Of a stretch of DNA of 64,000 bases, positions 1 to 12,274 are shown piece after piece. Both the position numbers and the translations under genes were made by a program. The DNA is from Avena insularis (Eukaryota > Streptophyta > Magnoliopsida > Poales > Poaceae). The stretch spans positions 337,759,527 through 337,823,526 of the forward strand of contig CM042693.1 in assembly GCA_023614405.1 (NCBI GenBank), in the 5' to 3' direction. Within the stretch, counting starts at the first letter, position 1. The number at the start of each line of letters is the position of its first letter. Below the pieces are notes generated by a model, which ran no database searches, was not told where the DNA came from, and saw only the letters and a list, made by a program, of their open reading frames with translations.

Positions 1-1657
1 GAGAATGATATGGTGGACATACTCCTATAGATAAGCGTAGCATAAAGATCAAAGTCATTTCAATAGTTCAATTGCTATATGCTTTCTGATACATAGTAAC
101 CTAATTCCTTCGACCATGAGATCATGCATATCACCTTTCTCGGATGGATGCTTTGATGTCATCAAACACCACACCGTAAGTAGGTGGCTATAAAGTGGCA
201 TTGAGTGTTCGGAAAGTATTGGTTGAAACACATGGATCAAGAGGGATTTGTCCATCCACATGACGGATAGATATTCTCTGGGCCCTCTCGGTGAAATGTC
301 ATCCAATTAGCTTGCAAGCATGTGACTTCGTCACAAGGGATCACATATCAGGAACGAGAAAAGAGTACTTATCGATGAACGAGGATGAACTAGGTATGCG
401 AGATCACAAGCGATCATAACCTCGGATAAGTAACATATCGTGAGACAAAGGGAAATTGGTATCGTATGTAAGTGGTTCATTCGATCGCAAAGTAATCGTA
501 GAAATATGTGGGAGCCATATGAATTTCCAGATTCCTCTATTGGTTATTGTTCGGAGAAGTGTCTCGATCATGTCGCATAATTCACGAACCGTGGGAGACA
601 CATAAGGATTGACGTTGTTTGAGTAGTTATGGTATTATGAGAAAGAGACCGAATGTTGTTCGGAGTCTCGGATGGGATCCGGGATATCACGAGGAGATCC
701 GGAATGGTCCGGAGAATAAGATTCATATAAGGAAAGTCCCGTTTCGGAGTTGGGGAATGGTTCCGGTGTTTTCATCGGGAACATTCTAGAAGGTCCCGGA
801 ATGTCCGGCACTCCGGAGGGGGAAGGGTACATGAATGTGTCATTACATATTGGAATGATTGCATCATGTACTAAGTGTTCTCGCTGTCCAAAATAAAGGG
901 TTTATTTAAATCCTAAATTGAAAAGTCAAACGGCTAGTTTGAAAGTCAAGCAACAAGTTTTGGAAAGTGGAAAGAGGAGGAGAAGTGGAAACCGAGTTGG
1001 GGAGGGATTCCCTCCTCCCCAAGCCGGCGCCCCACCCAAGGCCGAGTTGGGGAGGGACTCCACTCCCTCCCCTTGGCCGCCGGCCCTCCCACCTATAAAG
1101 GGAGGGGCAGGGCCTCCCCTCCTAGCACACACAAGTTCCTATCCTCTAAACTAAACCCTAGACCTAAACCCCGGTTTAGAGCTATTTCGGTTTAGAGCCT
1201 TCTAATTGGTTTAGAGCCTTCGAATTGGTGTGTCTAATTACTAGACCACTAATAGCCTCTCTCATAAGCTCCACCATACTCGCACCGGCTTAAGGCGAAG
1301 CCTCTGGATTTCCCTCTACTTAGGTACCACGCCGTTGTCTTTTGGGAATCGCGAGGAGAGTGCTACAACCTCCGCTACTTTGGAACAAGGAGAGGAAGGT
1401 CTTCGTCAGTACCGAACGATGTGACCGACTACGGAGGCGCTTTTAACGGGCACTTGCGCGGAAGGATCGATCTCACGCGATCTTGAGATCGGAAAATCGA
1501 CTACATCACCCACGAGAATCTGCTCTCGTTAAACACTTTGGAATCTTCGAGGGTGAGTTATTCCATCGACTCGTTGCTACAATCTAGTAGATAGATCTTG
1601 GCTTGTTTGTTTGTATGCGATAGAAAATTTTTGTTTTCCATGCTACGAACCCCTACA
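1..1657 (+). mobile_element. BARE/Angela-like Ty1-copia LTR, cut by the window edge
   Basis: This block aligns from about LTR position 250 to the LTR end with the 5' LTR at 50211-52106 and lies in the same orientation. It ends in CCCTACA at 1657. A TATA-like TATAAAG lies near 1094, after the GC-rich segment common to the family. Sequence after 1657 belongs to another element and matches internal sequence at about 20500, where the uninterrupted site reads through GATTA; GATTA at 1658-1662 is therefore probably one copy of the target duplication. Whether this is a solo LTR or the 3' LTR of a full element cannot be decided inside the window. Confidence 0.85.
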
Positions 1658-3403
1658 GATTAGTCATGGCTTAGGCTAGCGGCCCAGGCGTTTCCCTAAC
1701 ACAAAATACATAACTCCATAGACTTACAAGATCCCTCTTTATTTCACACCGGTGACATCCATAGACAAAATAGCATGATATCAACTGCGTACAAAGTACA
1801 AGTGCAATGTTGAAAACGTTCCCCATGACGACATGGTTCTGCTAGTTCCAATGTATAAGTGCAAGCATATACAACATATACGACACAATGGTTCAAGTTT
1901 ATTAGGGGCAAGGAATATAAAAACAAGAATACTTTTTAGTTGGAAGATAGCTAAAAACAAGAATATACTTGGAATTGTGTAACACACCATGCATAGGAAT
2001 TTATAGTGGACACTTTGGAATAACTTGGTTTCTTGGGAGTTGGAAGCATGAGTAGAGCTTACTCATACAAGTGGAGGCTAGCAAAAGACTGGGAGCAACC
2101 AACTAAGAGAGCAATAATGGCCATAATCATGCAGAGCGAAAAAACATTACTAATCAAAGCAAAGAGTGGTACTACAAGTCAAGGACTAAATTATCATAGA
2201 GGCTATGGTGACTTGTTCATAGTCATAACATGGTATGAGCATGTGCCAAGTCAACCCAAACAAAACATCAAAGGAGAAAACCAAAATACTATGCTTTTGC
2301 ATGCTAAAACAACGCATGATTCTTTCAAGGCACACTAAGATATCCCAATTGTTTGGAACAAGTCATGCTACAGCAATAATCACTAAGCATAAGTTCAAAA
2401 CAACACCTAGCATGACATGCTAAAGTCTAAATCACAGTCAATGCAAGCTCCTCTTGCACTTCCAAGCAAGAACTTTCTACTCCTTTCCAACACAAATCGA
2501 CTTATTTGAAACAACATAGCGAGAACGGGGGTCAAAACTACTTTATTCAAGCAAACTAAGCAAAGAAAAAATTTAGACGCTCCAAGAACAACACAACAGT
2601 GCATGAAACAATAAAAACGAAGTGTCTAGACAGACCTGAGCTTTTTATTGATGAAGAAGGGGATGCCTAAGCTTTGACGCTTGTACCTCTTGAATATTTC
2701 TTGGGGTGACATCAGGGTGTAATCCCCAAGCTTGAGCTTTTGTCCATTCTTCATCTCATTACATCATTCTCTCTCTACACCTGAAATTTTTCCTTCATAC
2801 AAAACTTCACACAATCTTCATTAGCAACATTAATGTATTCAAAATATAATAGACCTTTAGGCTTAGCTTTGGAACAGCAAAACTTTTCACTAAAAACACA
2901 ATCTACTATAGAAACTCCTTCAAAAAGATCAATTTCCCAAAAAGGAATCAATAAGAAGCAAATGCAAATAATGGCAGAAATCTGTCAAAACAGACCAGTA
3001 GGTAGAAACCGATTTTTTCGAAGACCTTATGTTGCTCAAATCAGAAAGCGCTGATCTAACGAAAGTTATCTAACATACTAGGGCTTTATTCATAAAATAT
3101 AAGCTCAATACGACTTACAGAGACTCCTCATGAATTTTTATGGTGGAGGACAGAAATCTGTTTCGGGGCAGCAACTCCCCAAATCTTACTTCCCTCTCAT
3201 TAGTGGTCATTCTTGGAACAAAAAGGCAAACAAAAAGGATAAGGATAGGTCATTACTGAAGTAATAACTTCCAATACTCAAGTAAACTCTTGGGTTATCT
3301 CCCAACAAGTACTTTTCTTTAACACCTTTAAGTTAGGCACAAGAAGCAAGAAATCAAGTATTTTCAAATGAAGCATTAAGATCAATACTTGCAAAGTCTT
3401 CAA

Positions 3404-3961
3404 CTATGAGAGGTATCTCATCCAAATGAGTCTTGGAGGATCCCTTCTCATCTCTCTTTGGTTTACTACTTTCATCAAAATTATTTTAGGAACTATCCAA
3501 TCAAAATTATTTTCAAAGGCTTCATGGATCCCAACAAGTTTAAAGGGTATGGGTATCTTGAATTCCTCTCTAGGTTTGGTTTTATCTGAAGTACCCACAA
3601 CATATACACATGAGCCTAGCATATTAAAACGCTCAAAAATCTTTTTAGCTTCCTTAGCAACATCATGAAACTCTTTTAGTAAAGTTTCAAGGATAAATTC
3701 TCTCTTTTCAGCATTCTTTTCTTCTTTTAGTTTGAGGAACAAAATTTGCATCATGGGGTTAAGGCTAACAAACCTAGCCTCCAACATATAAACTAAAGAA
3801 GCTGCAGCAATCTCATAACTAGGAGCAAGTTCTGCTATAGATCTATCCTCAATGTCCTCATGCTTGCTAACATGGTTAAAGAATTCTTCAATATTATCTT
3901 TCCCAATTATGGAGCCACTACCTATTGAAAGGTCTTTCAGGGTGAATTTGGGGAACAACAT
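3404..3961 (-). CDS. gag-region ORF of non-autonomous element A
   Basis: Open frame of 185 residues starting about 200 bp inside the primer binding site, where gag would begin. It contains no zinc knuckle, protease or polymerase motif. Residues about 85-115 are charged and helix-prone (EEKNAEKREFILETLLKEF), suggesting an alpha-helical structural protein. It is intact although element A shows no pol. I recognise it only as the kind of ORF found in large non-autonomous cereal LTR elements and cannot assign a biochemical function. It might package RNA using enzymes supplied by an autonomous relative, which is inference. Confidence 0.5.
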   Translation of the reverse strand: MLFPKFTLKDLSIGSGSIIGKDNIEEFFNHVSKHEDIEDRSIAELAPSYEIAAASLVYMLEARFVSLNPMMQILFLKLKEEKNAEKREFILETLLKEFHDVAKEAKKIFERFNMLGSCVYVVGTSDKTKPREEFKIPIPFKLVGIHEAFENNFDWIVPKIILMKVVNQREMRRDPPRLIWMRYLS

Positions 3962-4162
3962 GGTGAGCTAGAGAAGGTGGCAACTAGAGTGGGAACTAAT
4001 TTTTTTGTGTTTTTTAATAGAGAAAGCAAACAAAACTAAACTATTTTTTTGAGTTTTTGATAAAAAGAGGGAAACAAAACCAAGCAAAAGAAACTAAGCA
4101 AACTAAAAACAAAGTAAAGAGAAAGGTTGAGGAGGACTCCCCTTGTGAAGACGTCCTTAGCC

Positions 4163-4180
4163 TCCCCGGCAGCGGCGCCA
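4163..4180 (-). other. primer binding site, tRNA-Asp type (element A)
   Basis: Read on the minus strand this is TGGCGCCGCTGCCGGGGA. It matches the 3' end of plant tRNA-Asp at 17 of 18 positions, as is typical of Athila-lineage elements. It lies 8 bp inside the end of the LTR at 4189, which fixes the element's orientation. Confidence 0.8.
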
Positions 4181-4188
4181 GAAAAACT

Positions 4189-5740
4189 TGTTGGCGCTTT
4201 GTCAACGTGGGAACGCTTTGTCGAGAAACCCCAAGAGCAAGGTGTGATGCAACACAACAGCAAGTCTTCCCTCAGTAAGAAACCGAGGTTATCGAACCAG
4301 GAGGAGGAAGGAGACGTCACACAGGTGTTGCAAGCAACATGGAAACCTACACAACACAAACTCAAGACTTTGCCCCAACTAACAGTGAGGTTGTCAATCT
4401 CACTGGTTGCTGTAACAAAGGATTAACTGTATGGTGTGGAAGGTAATGATGGTTTGCAGCAAGTAAACAGTAATAGTGGAAGATGTATCAATGGTAAAGA
4501 TTGGACCGAGGTCCATAGTTCACTAGAGGTGCTCTCCTTAGATAAACAACATGGCATGAAGGGTAAACAAATTACAGCAGGGCAATTGACAGGAATTGAG
4601 CAAGGCATAACAATGCAATACTAGACAAAAAGATCCGATGATATTCGATTGGGCAATACAACAATATACATAGATCGCCATCGAACTGCATCTATGACTA
4701 GAAGTCCACCTTAAGGTTATCATCCGAACCCCCTCCAGTATTAAGTTGCAAGCAACAGACAACTTCTTTAAGCAAAGTGTGTAAGGTAAACAATCCACTT
4801 GTTCCATGAACAAGAGACCGTTGTTTTCTCCCTAGTGGCAACAACACATCTACCATCAAAGAGATTTCGGTCACTTCCCTTGAAAAGTAGAGGCATGAAC
4901 CCACTATCAAGCATAAATACCTCCTCTTGGAGTCACTAGCAACTACTTGGCCAAGATAGCTACTAACAACGGAGAGCATGCAAGATCAGAAACAACACAG
5001 ACATGATATAATCAATAAGACAAAACCATTAATCAATCTGACATAGTAATCTCAATATCCATCGGATCCTCGCAAACACGACATGCATGATTACAAATAG
5101 ATTACATCTTGATCATGAATGGAGCTCACAAGATCTATACATGAAAGCACAAGGAGGAGATACAACCATCTAGCTACTACATGGACCCGTAGTCCAAGGT
5201 GGAACTACTCGTGCTTCATACCGGAGAAGAAGGCCTCTGGGATGATCTCCCCTCTAGCAGGGTGCCGGGAAGAACTTCAGATCCCCCCGATCTAGGGACG
5301 ATGATGGCGGCGGCTACAGATGGTTTCGTGGAATATTGATCAGGTGTTTAGGGTTTTGGCATCGGGGGGACTTTATATGCGAAGATGCGAGGCAGGGGGC
5401 CAGCAGGGCGGCTGCAACACCCCCCCACCCCCAGACGCGGCTAGCCCTAGGGCGCGCCGCCAGGGGGTGTGGCCCCCTGGTGAGCCTCCTCCGTCTCGTA
5501 TTCTGGCTTCATGTTGCCCACGGTAAAATATTGACTTTGGCTTTTGTCCCGTCCAATTCCGAGAATATTGATTTTCTGCCTTTCTGGAACCAAAAACAAA
5601 AGAAAATAGGCAACTGACACTGTGGCAACTTGTTAATAGGTTAGTTCCAGAAAACATATTAAAACACCTCAAAGTGTAGAAAAATCAAAGCAAAACAAGC
5701 ATGGAACATCAAAAATGAAAGATACGCTTCTGACGTATCA
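4189..5740 (-). repeat. 5' LTR of element A
   Basis: On the minus strand the LTR runs TGATACGTC...CGCCAACA, about 1,552 bp, bounded inside by the tRNA-Asp PBS. A TATA-like CATATAAAG lies near 5370-5380 (minus strand), consistent with the U3/R boundary. The U3 part is similar to the LTRs of element B (18090-19567 and 35958-37446), but the R/U5 part and the terminus are different. Confidence 0.75.
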
Positions 5741-7159
5741 ACGACCACCTTACCAACCAAGGCAAGCTATTTTATGCAAGCAAGCTAAGCTATACCATGG
5801 AAGCCTCACTTTGCATACTATTATGATACCACCTTGATTGTACCAATCCCAAGCTTTACTTGCAAGATTTATCTTTTCTCTTTCTTTTCAAAGTTACTCA
5901 AGTAGTTAATGAATTGGTGATTAGTGGAAAAATAGGAAAGAAGTCATCAAGAGCATGGAACTTGATGTAGGTAGTTACACTAGATTAGTACCCCTCAATA
6001 GTGACACCCTCATTGATAGATGCTAGTGCTAAATTAATCTTGATCACTATAGATGGGAACACCTGGAGAAAATGATTATCAAAAAACTTAGAATGATGAG
6101 TCATTCTATTGAAATGTTTTGACATGTGTTATTGAACACAATGAGTTGAAGATGATACTGAATGAAGTATGTGCCTCGACTTTGATAAAAACTGATGGTT
6201 GGGTTCAGATGCGATACCATTCCAATTCTACCGTACAACCACAACACCCAAGTTTGGGTAGGGCTTAACTAGAAGTTTATCTGTCTTAATATGAGTTCCT
6301 TCATGGAACAAGGTGAGTTGAGGCTACCTTGTGATTATGAATGCCCACCTGTGTAGTTCCCAGGATGATAGATGGTCATGGCTGGGAGGCCAAACTCATA
6401 GGGGAGGTGCCTATACTAGGGTGTGTAATTGAAAGGTTAGGATTGATTATCCGCATACCAAGTATGATGATTCAGGGTTATCCCTAACGGATGTATTGAG
6501 TGTTTTGGTGAAAGTGTACCACCTCTGCAGAGTGTCAAACTATCCGAATAGCCACATCTGCAGTCATGGACAGTTGGATGGGCATACTGTTCCATTCTCA
6601 GATGTTTTCAAAATGACTTGTGACTTGAAATATGACTTTGATTTGACTCCACAAGGATGTGGACATGAAACTAGGTTCCCACTTGAGTAACGTAGACAAC
6701 TAAAGTTAGGTATTTTCTATTAAGTACTTATGAACTAAAATTGGATTATTGCAAACAAACCTAGAGCTTAGGATTCCTACTAGAATGGTATTACTGCTTT
6801 AGTGATAGTTTGCGAGTACTTAAAAGTACTCACGTCTTTGTCCCTGGCTATTCCCATGGCCAGAATATGAAGGAGAGTACGAGGAGGATGGACAGCAGGA
6901 CGCCTATGATAACTAGGGTCATCTCCCATCGTCAGCATTGCCTATGACCCTGAAGATGGAGCCTCTACTACGCTATTTTTCCGCTGCTATGATTTGTATT
7001 CAGAATTGATCTTATGATCAACTATTTGTAAGACTATTATGGTTTGTAATGGATGATGTACTGTGCTACCAATTTTGTTATGTCTCGCAAAAATGGTAAT
7101 CCTGGGATTGCGATGTACGGCATAACAGGCATCTGGGATTAAAAATCCGGGTGTTGACA
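5741..7159 (+). repeat. 3' part of a gypsy-type LTR
   Basis: This block matches 45640-46594 and more weakly the right part of 27479-31418, including the stretch around GTGAAAGTGTAC and CTCTGCAGAGTG. It ends TCCGGGTGTTGACA at 7159, a plausible LTR terminus. The 5' part is missing at the border with element A, consistent with A having inserted into it. No coding capacity; the family is not named. Confidence 0.6.
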
Positions 7160-7926
7160 GGATGCGACATGCCCTAGTGGGGTTGGAGGCATCATGCCCT
7201 AGGTCAAGTCGGCCTTGACTAGGAAAGTGGGAATCAAACTCTAATTTGAATAGTCAAAGTCTAGTTTGAAAAGTCAAATCTCAATTTGGAAAGTCAAAGT
7301 CCTAGTGGAGGGAGGAAAGGAAACCTACAAGAGAGAGGTTTCCCTATCCCTCCCCAAGCCGCCTACCAAGAGGGAGTTGGGAGAGGATTCGACCTACCCT
7401 TGCCACCTCTCCCACCCATATAAGCAAGGGGTGGGGCGCCCCCTTGGCCCTCACCCCAAAACCCTAGGTCGCCTCCACCCCAAGTCATCGGTGCCTCCTC
7501 CCCTCAGTGCCTAAACCCTAGCCACCGAGGCCCTCTCTCCTCCACCATACCTGCTCCGGCCTAGGCGAAGCCCTGTAGGATCTACTCCTCCACCTCCACC
7601 ACCACACCATTATGCTGCTGGAATCACGAGGAGATCTACAACCTCTGCTGCCTGCTAGAACAAGGGAGAGGAAGGTCTTCATCGACTACCGTACGTGTGA
7701 CCGACTGCGGAAGCGCTGCTGGAATACAGCGCCGGAAGGATCATCTACACGATCTTGAGATCGACAAGTGATCGACTACATCAACCATGAGAATCTGATC
7801 TTGTTAAACGATTTGGATCTATGATGGTTAGTTCTCTACAAACTCGTTGCAGCGATCTGGTAGATTAGATCTTGGATTTTGTGTGTTCATGCGATAGAAT
7901 TTTTTTGTTTTCCATGCTATGAACCC
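7160..7926 (+). repeat. diverged BARE-like copia LTR fragment
   Basis: It shares the layout of the BARE-like LTR 3' half: repeated AGTCAAA motifs at about 7253-7300, a TATA-like CATATAAGC near 7418, the GC-rich segment, then the terminal GTTTTCCATGCTATGAACCCC. It is much more diverged than the other copies and lacks the first ~1 kb. No second LTR or internal region is adjacent, so it is a relic. Confidence 0.6.
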
Positions 7927-8436
7927 CAATACCACCATATATGATGGGGATATGCCTACCGGGGTATACCCAGCAGACGCTTCCGATCGCCCAGAATCGC
8001 GAGTGGGCTCAGGACGGCGACTGGATCAAGACCTGGCGTGGATCCAAGTGACTGGAAGCTGAAGGCCCAGGAGAGTAGATAGGCCCAGTCGGATTAGGTT
8101 AAACGAGTACCGAAGCCTTAACTGATTCGGTTGAGATATGTAAATCTTAGGGGGGTGAGTCTATATAAACCTCCCTACAGGGCGTGTAGAGGATACGTTC
8201 CATCATCCACCCAAGCGACTCGCCGCCTAGCCGTCGAGCTCGCCCCATTGTACTTCCGTCATAATACGCCTAGCAGAGTAGGTCTTTACCCTGGAAGCGA
8301 ACCGGTAAAACTCGTGTCTCGCCCTCATCTCGCACCGCAGATGACTGGCCGCCCTTGCCCTTCGTTCTACTACTCGCTGCCGATTGTAGCGTCTGCCGTG
8401 GTCATTCCCACGATAATATATACCATCTTGCCATGA
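7927..8436 (+). repeat. unclassified LTR-like fragment
   Basis: A 500-bp stretch with promoter-like layout: a TATA-like CTATATAAACC near 8162 followed by a GC-richer segment. It lies between a copia LTR relic and a truncated LINE. It holds no convincing gene. The start TGATGGGGATATGCC (about 7938) and an end near CATGACA (about 8436) would fit an LTR, but I could not find a matching target duplication. Confidence 0.35.
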
Positions 8437-8439
8437 CAA

Positions 8440-8775
8440 TCATCTCGTGTAAACCCAGTTGACCAAGTACCGATGAATTTCGTCTTGGCCTTCTAAGAAT
8501 GTTTTCCAAGACAACCGAACCTGAATTGTCAAGTGAGGTAGATTCTCCGATAAAATCAGCCAACCAAGAGATTTCCATACGTCCTTCGCCCTTTTACAAG
8601 TGAAAATAAGATGTTTAATATCCTCACATCCCTGCATACAAATAGGATATCGCGAAGAGACCTTTATGAGTTCGCTTGCTAACACGTCTATACCAGGTAT
8701 CATACCGTCTAGTGCTCTCCAAGTAAAAATCTTCACTTTTCTAGGAACATTCAGTTTCCAAAGTATCTCCCACAC
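8440..8775 (-). pseudogene. LINE pol C-terminal zf-RVT region
   Basis: The frame reads WEILWKLNVPRKVKIFTWRA followed by a cysteine-containing segment (CMQGCEDIKHLIFTCKRAKD). This is the zinc-binding zf-RVT region found downstream of reverse transcriptase in plant LINEs. The segments at 8809-9078 and 9088-9441 (FWWRDSEEQRKMHWCAW) belong to the same polyprotein in other frames. It is broken by frameshifts and has no independent function. Confidence 0.75.
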
Positions 8776-9365
8776 TAGGTTTTTATGTGTAGTTTCTTGA
8801 CCGTCATTTCATCTAACTTTGTGTCCAAACTGATGCTCCCATTCAGAGTAATAAGCAGAGCGGACAGAGAAGTTGTAAGACTTTGTTTCATGCCATGCCA
8901 CAAAGTCATCATCAATATAGGTACTCAAAGGAATCTTAAGAATGCAACTTGCTTCCATAAGATAAAAAATTGACTGGATGATATCCTCATCCCACCGCCC
9001 CGTAATCGGACAGATGAGTTCATCTACTATTCGGTAGATCACTTGCCCTCTCTTAGATTCGATTTTCCTAGAAAACATTCCAAGAACCTAGTGATCCTCC
9101 AAAATATTAATGCTTTCACCATTACCAACTCTCCAATTATGAACTCTTTTGAAAGTGTGCATACCTTCAATTATACTTTGCCAGGTAAAGGATGATCCCT
9201 TCTTAGGACCAGAATTCAACAACTTTCCATTTGGATAGTACTTATCCAATAACACTTGGGCACATAGTGACTCATGTTTGTTTAGCAGCCTCCAAGTTTG
9301 TTTTGCTAACATTGCAAGGTTGAAAGCATGTAAGTCTCTAAAACCCATACCTCCATATTTCTTTG

Positions 9366-10738
9366 TTATGCACTTTCGCCACCACGCACACCAGTGCATT
9401 TTCCTTTGTTCTTCTGAATCCCTCCACCAAAAGGCTGACATGGCATCAGTGAGCTCCTTACAAACCTTCTTTGGAATTTAAAAAATAGCCATAGAAAACA
9501 CCGGATAGATTGAATTACCACTTTCCGTAAAATTTCCTTTGCCTCCATAGACATTATCTTCTCTTTCCATCCCTTTAATCTCTCAATGATTCTTTCTAAA
9601 AGATATAGGAAATTATCACTTCTGTCTAATCCAGTCATAGAGGGCAGACCAAGATATCTATCAGAGAGTGCTTCTGTTGTAATATTCAACTCTTGGAAAA
9701 TATCAGCTTTATCTTGAGTACCAACATTAGGACTGAAGTAAATACTACATTTTGTATCACTTACCAGTTGTCCCGAGTTTGCACAGTATGTATCAAGCAC
9801 TTATTTCAATGAGGTTGCATTACTTAAGTTTGCTTTCATAAGGATTAGGGAATCATTAGCAAATAATAAGTGTGAAGCTGATGGTGCATTCGTGTACACC
9901 CGTACTCCTTCAACAGCCAATAAACTTGATAAACCCTTCGCACAAATTAAGAACAAGTAGGGGAGAGAGGGCCCCGCTGTCTCAATCCTCTAGTAGGAGT
10001 AAAGCCTTCTGTTTCTTGGTCATTATATCTAATCTTATACTTTACCGACTGAACAAACGCCATGATCAGCCTAATAAAATAAGCATTAAAGCCCAATCTA
10101 TGAAGCATTTTCTTCAAAAAAAAACCATTCCACACGGTCATATGCTTTATGCATATCTAGCTTCACAGCATAATACCCTGCCTTTCCCTTCTTTTTATTT
10201 TTTAGATAGCGAAGACTTTCATAAGCTAAAAGAATGTTATCTGTAATCATCCTCCCAGAAACAAAAGCACTTTGGACTGGAGAGATAATTTCATCAAGAA
10301 TATGTTTAAAGCGAAAAGCAATCATCTTAGATATTACCTTGTAGAGAACATTGCACATACTAATGGGTCTGTATTGTGATATTTGCTTAGGGGTCTCTAC
10401 TTGGGAATCAACACAATCACTATATCATTTCATCCATCCGGAATTGATTTATTATTTATGGCATCCAAGACCTCCTTTGTTAACACTTCTCCAAGAATGT
10501 GCCAACACTTCTTGAAAAAAATTGCATGCAGATCATGTGATCCTAGTGCTTTCATGTCCCCAATAGAAATCAGAGCTTTCCTAACATCCTCCACTGTGTA
10601 AGGAGAAGTAAGTGCAGTATTCATCTGAGTGGTAACCCTCGACACCAATTTCTCTAGCATACTTGAATTAGTATCAGAAACTTCCTTTGAGAATAAACCA
10701 GAAAAGTAGTCAGAAATCATAGGATTTAAATAGGTCAT
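9366..10738 (-). pseudogene. LINE reverse transcriptase remnants
   Basis: Pieces in different frames carry RT motifs: [16 protein letters not shown] and [12 protein letters not shown] (10098-10358), then RGLRQ followed by a damaged G-D-P box (9947-10141). The catalytic F/YADD box at 9852-9863 reads FAND, so an active-site aspartate is lost. The upstream linker is at 10430-10738. Frame changes and the FAND substitution show the enzyme is dead. Confidence 0.8.
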
Positions 10739-11313
10739 ACCTTCCAGCCAACTGCCCTGGCTATCTTTAAGTTTTTTATCTTATTTATCTGTCTCCTCGC
10801 ATTAGCGAAGTTATGGAAAAAGGATGTGTTCCGATACCCAAAGTGCATCCAGTTTACATGACTGCGTTGGGCCCAGAAAATCTCTTTATATTCTAGTAAC
10901 TTCTCAATTTCTGTAGCTAGATTTTTATGCTTAGACACGTTCTCTAGGGTTAAAGCATCACAAGCAATATGTTCCAATTCCCTCTATGCCAATTTGATCC
11001 TTTTGCTTGTTTTCTATAAAACTGACCGATCCCAACTATGAAGCTTTGAATGAACCAAAGATAATCTTCCTGCTAGATCAATGTTTAAAGTTTCACTATA
11101 GCTCCATGCCTCAGCCACCACCTCCCTTAATTGGGCCTCCTTCAACTACCGGGCTTCAAAGCACAGGACAGTCGGCACAAAATATTCCTGAATCGGAGTA
11201 GGATCACAATTTAGAAGTAAAGGTCTATGATCATATTTGCTATACGGAAGATGTGCAAGAGTTGCTAAAGTAAACTTATCTTTCCAATCATCATTTACTA
11301 AGTCTTTGTCTAA

Positions 11314-11882
11314 TCATTCTCTAATCAGTCCCCTATGCCAAGTGAATTTGTCTCCCACATAACCCAAATCAGATAGGTTACAATCGACCAATACATTTAT
11401 AAAAGCTTGCATATATTGGTGTGGTCTTTTGTTTCCACCTTCCTTTTCAAAAGGGTAGATGATTTTATTAAGGTCACCCATTATCAGCCATTGCATAGTA
11501 CTTTGGGCATGAAAATCGTTAATCCTAGACCACGTTTTGTGTTTGTCTTCCCACTTGGGCTCTCCATACATACTAGTACAACGCCAAATATTCTCCTAAC
11601 CTCTCCCAAAAGTAACATCAATATAGTTATCCATCTTGTACTGAAGTTCCACTCCTAAATCCTTCTTCCAAAGCAACAATAAACCACCTTTTTCCCATCA
11701 CTTCTCACATCGATTTTATGGTCCATCTGCAACTTGCAACGCAGACATTCAGCAGACCACTCGTCGAGGTGAGTTTCAGATAGAAAAAGAACATCTGCCC
11801 CCCTTCGCTTCTGGATTTTTAGAAGCGTCGTTACTGTCGGTGCTCTCTGGAGACCCCGATAGTTTAAACCTAGGAGTTTCAT
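11314..11882 (-). pseudogene. LINE endonuclease domain remnants
   Basis: The 11655-11882 segment starts MKLLGLNYRGLQRAPTV and continues to LFLSETHLDEW, the N-terminal part of an exonuclease/endonuclease/phosphatase fold with its SETH motif. The 11314-11571 segment has WLIMGDLNKIIYPFEKEGG, the GDxN metal-binding motif, and DLGYVGDKFTWHRG. A frame break separates them. The domain nicks target DNA for target-primed reverse transcription in intact LINEs. Confidence 0.75.
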
Positions 11883-12234
11883 TGCTCCTGGCGGTCCTCC
11901 TCGAAGGAGTCCGCCGATCCATCAATAGTCCTATCATCCTTATACACATGCCATCCTTTCTCATCTTCTTCTTGTTCACATTTTTTTGGGGAGTAACACA
12001 TGTATCCTTGCTCTCCGTCAGACCCTCTTCTAGCAGTTCCATGAGGTTAGCAACTGATGAAGACTGAATGCCAGCATCTTTTAGAATTATGTTAGCCTCC
12101 ATCTCCCTATTAGGTTGGGAAGAATCTAGGGCTAGCCTCTTTCGGACAGATGGGTTATGGAGTTGAACCCTACTATCCATCAAATCCAACTGGTTATTTG
12201 AATTTACCAGATCTCCATCCCTAAATCCCCTCAT
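11776..12234 (-). pseudogene. LINE ORF1-like C-terminal segment
   Basis: Open frame of 152 residues just upstream of, and partly overlapping, the endonuclease start. It is rich in charged and polar residues (KKKMRKDG, SRRTARSNE) without a recognisable fold. Its position upstream of the endonuclease fits the end of ORF1 or the linker into ORF2. Assigned by position only. Confidence 0.4.
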
Positions 12235-12274
12235 CGGGTTTGACGTGTCCTGTTGTTTTGCCGCATCATAGGAC

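Larger units (their letters stand above)
1658..5740 (-). mobile_element. Athila-like non-autonomous LTR element A (5' part)
   Basis: Minus-strand element with its 5' LTR at 4189-5740, a tRNA-Asp-type primer binding site at 4163-4180, one gag-region ORF (3404-3961) and long internal sequence without recognisable protease, RT, RNase H or integrase. About 1680-3330 is closely similar to 20520-22190 in element B, in the same orientation. Its 3' part is missing because the copia LTR ending at 1657 interrupts it, and the rest would lie left of the window. PBS type and organisation suggest an Athila-lineage LARD-like derivative; the family name is not certain. Confidence 0.7.
8437..12266 (-). mobile_element. 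degenerate LINE (non-LTR retrotransposon)
   Basis: Minus-strand order from the right: an ORF1-like segment (11776-12234), an apurinic-type endonuclease (11314-11882), reverse transcriptase pieces (9366-10738) and a zf-RVT-like C-terminal region (8440-9441). All are spread over several frames by indels and stops. No poly(A) is visible at the left end, where it abuts the LTR-like fragment, so the 3' end is truncated. The order matches plant L1-type LINEs. It is non-functional. Confidence 0.85.

Noticed and set aside
2033..2338. 101-codon plus-strand open frame in element A, partly conserved at 21122-21310
   Set aside because: Antisense to the element and conserved only because the two elements are related; frames differ in length and no domain is visible.
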